Shown in pieces: positions 4,876-5,969 of a DNA stretch of 5,969 nucleotides. The first letter of the stretch is position 1, and every line of letters starts with the position of its first letter. The translations under genes were made by a program, and so were the position numbers. Origin of the DNA: an uncultured Ruminococcus sp. (GTDB lineage Bacteria > Bacillota > Clostridia > Oscillospirales > CAG-272); the NCBI GenBank assembly GCA_902791785.1, contig CADAXH010000081.1, positions 1-5,969 on the forward strand, given 5' to 3'. The notes below the pieces were generated by a model that was not told the DNA's origin, searched no databases, and was given only the letters and a program-made list of their open reading frames with translations.

Positions 4876-5969
4876 ATGGGACCTATTACCAAAGCGGGCA
4901 TATGGAAACGAATATCCGCCTTTTTGCTTGATTTCATCATTATCTGTATTGTGGCCGCAGGGTCCGCCTTCCTTGTGTCGGCAGTCACCGGATACGGCCA
5001 GAAAACAGAAAAACTACAGGAATACTACTCAAAGTACGAAGATATATACTCAGTCAAATTCAATATTACCCAGGACGAATACAAATCGATGTCTGACTCG
5101 GAAAGAGCCAATTACGACGAAGCATACAATGCACTCGTTTCAGACAAGGAAGTATTGCGTACATTCAATCTGGTCATATCCCTTACGATAGTGATCACGA
5201 GCATCGGAATATTGATTGCCGTACTTCTTACCGAATTTGTCCTGCCGCTCATCTTTAAGAACGGACAGACAATCGGAAAGAAAGTTTTCGGTCTGTGCGT
5301 CTGCAGACCTGACGGCGTGAGGATATCTTCGCTTTCTTTATTTATACGGACGCTTCTCGGGAAATATACAATAGAAATAATGATACCGGTGCTGATCGGC
5401 ATCATGATCTACTTCAATACAATCGGAATAATAGGAATAATCGTCCTGGCGCTCATACTCATACTTGAGATTGTTCTGTACATAGTAAAGAAGAGTCAGG
5501 TCATACATGATCTCCTTGCGAACACGCTTGTCGTCTCGCCCGATTCGCTCGAGGAGTGCGACAGAGCCGACGCCGACGCCGCGATGCTCACCAAGCTGGG
5601 CGAGCGCATCAAGCGCTTCCGCATCGACTGGACTGCGAGCTGGCAGTTGCCGTTCGAGAACGTAATCGCCAAGTGCAAGGACTACGAGCGGCGGCTTGCG
5701 GAGGCGGCGAAGAACCTGCGCGAGAAGTCCGCAGTCGGAAAGGACAAGGTGAAGGCGGCGAAGCGCGACGAGCTCTACGGGGTCTGGAACGCGAAGCTCG
5801 ACGAGGGCGTTTCCCCAGCCATGCGCGGAGCTCCGTGGTTTGCGCTTTTCTTCGACACGATGACCGACGCGAAGACGAAGGGCAACTGGCTCAACAAGAC
5901 CGTGAAGCCCGAGGCGGCGCACGTGCAGATGGACGAGGAAATCGCACGGTGCAAGGCGAACGCCGCGAC
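4876..5969 (+). CDS. RDD-family membrane protein running into a GC-rich, phage-like tail; open at window end
   Basis: The first 220 residues are a typical RDD protein. WKRISAFLLDF (10-20) carries the conserved Arg and Asp, NGQTIGKKVFGL (129-140) is the central family signature, and VIHDLLANTLVV (209-220) the C-terminal one. Hydrophobic helices lie at about 14-36, 98-127, 164-182 and 183-204. A polar, Tyr-rich loop of about 60 residues separates the first two. RDD proteins are small membrane proteins of mostly unknown role, some linked to ion transport. From about residue 221 the frame continues without a stop for 144 more residues to the window end. That part is hydrophilic and helical, with Trp-containing motifs including GNWLNKTV, and has GC-rich codons unlike the rest. 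An RDD protein would normally end shortly after HDLLANT. The extension is therefore probably a foreign join rather than a real domain. Confidence 0.85.
   Translation, partial: MGPITKAGIWKRISAFLLDFIIICIVAAGSAFLVSAVTGYGQKTEKLQEYYSKYEDIYSVKFNITQDEYKSMSDSERANYDEAYNALVSDKEVLRTFNLVISLTIVITSIGILIAVLLTEFVLPLIFKNGQTIGKKVFGLCVCRPDGVRISSLSLFIRTLLGKYTIEIMIPVLIGIMIYFNTIGIIGIIVLALILILEIVLYIVKKSQVIHDLLANTLVVSPDSLEECDRADADAAMLTKLGERIKRFRIDWTASWQLPFENVIAKCKDYERRLAEAAKNLREKSAVGKDKVKAAKRDELYGVWNAKLDEGVSPAMRGAPWFALFFDTMTDAKTKGNWLNKTVKPEAAHVQMDEEIARCKANAA
5536..5969 (+). other. GC-rich foreign segment, possibly part of a phage DUF1351-type gene
   Basis: GC rises to about 65% (counted over 5581-5640) from about 42% (5341-5400). 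In the shared frame Glu codons change from 9 GAA and 1 GAG (4876-5535) to 1 GAA and 11 GAG. The translation starts with an acidic/basic helical stretch (LTKLGERIKRFRIDW, then KDYERRLAEAAKNLREK) and later has NWLNKTVKPEAAHVQMDEEI. That order, a long charged helix then WLNKT then a helix, resembles DUF1351 proteins found beside phage recombination genes. The resemblance is from memory of the family pattern and unverified. The segment has no start or stop inside the window and may belong to a different genome. Confidence 0.5.

Noticed and set aside
4871..5191. + strand frame starting at ATG 4871
   Set aside because: The ATG directly abuts the ribosome site and the product has no recognisable pattern; the frame from 4876 gives clear RDD signatures.
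5338..5922. Long open frame on the - strand (194 codons) over the RDD 3' end and the GC-rich tail
   Set aside because: Its translation is Arg/Leu/Val-rich with no domain pattern, it has no ribosome site, and it spans the composition break. It mirrors the GC-rich codons of the + strand frame.

Overview
The window looks like chromosome from a low-to-mid GC Gram-positive anaerobe, most likely a Ruminococcus-type member of the Oscillospiraceae. The reasons are strong GGAGG ribosome sites, near-consensus sigma-A promoters, A-ending codon preference (GAA, GCA, GGA), and a surface protease with a Thr-rich stalk and a C-terminal membrane anchor. This placement is an inference from style; no marker gene is present. 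The last ~430 bases are clearly different in composition.

Layout. (1) Positions 1-1758, + strand: the 3' part of a surface-anchored M6-type zinc metalloprotease with an Fn3-like domain, two Listeria-Bacteroides-type repeats, a Thr/Glu stalk and a C-terminal membrane helix. (2) 1759-1868: a terminator hairpin, then a 45-base imperfect palindrome. (3) 1869-3116, - strand: an AAA_14/DUF4143-type ATPase with its own consensus promoter. A second copy of the 45-base palindrome lies directly behind that promoter. (4) 3213-3304: two more inverted repeats, one of them a near-identical copy of the first terminator hairpin. (5) 3305-4573, - strand: a second, diverged ATPase of the same family, also with its own promoter. 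(6) 4574-4875: a divergent promoter region. (7) 4876-5969, + strand: an RDD-family membrane protein whose frame runs without a stop into a GC-rich segment resembling a phage DUF1351-type protein. The frame is open at the window end.

The genes do not form an evident pathway. The protease and RDD protein look like ordinary host genes. Between them sit two monocistronic ATPase genes of a family that is often multi-copy and of unknown function. The most notable structure is the first ATPase gene: promoter, ribosome site, ORF and stop codon are packed between two same-orientation 45-base palindromes (1828-1872 and 3168-3212), and the ORF's stop codon lies inside one of them. This looks like a discrete gene cassette. 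The second point of interest is the abrupt shift at about 5536. There GC rises from ~42% to ~65% and Glu codon use flips from GAA to GAG inside one open frame, which suggests a chimeric join or a recent insertion rather than a natural fusion.
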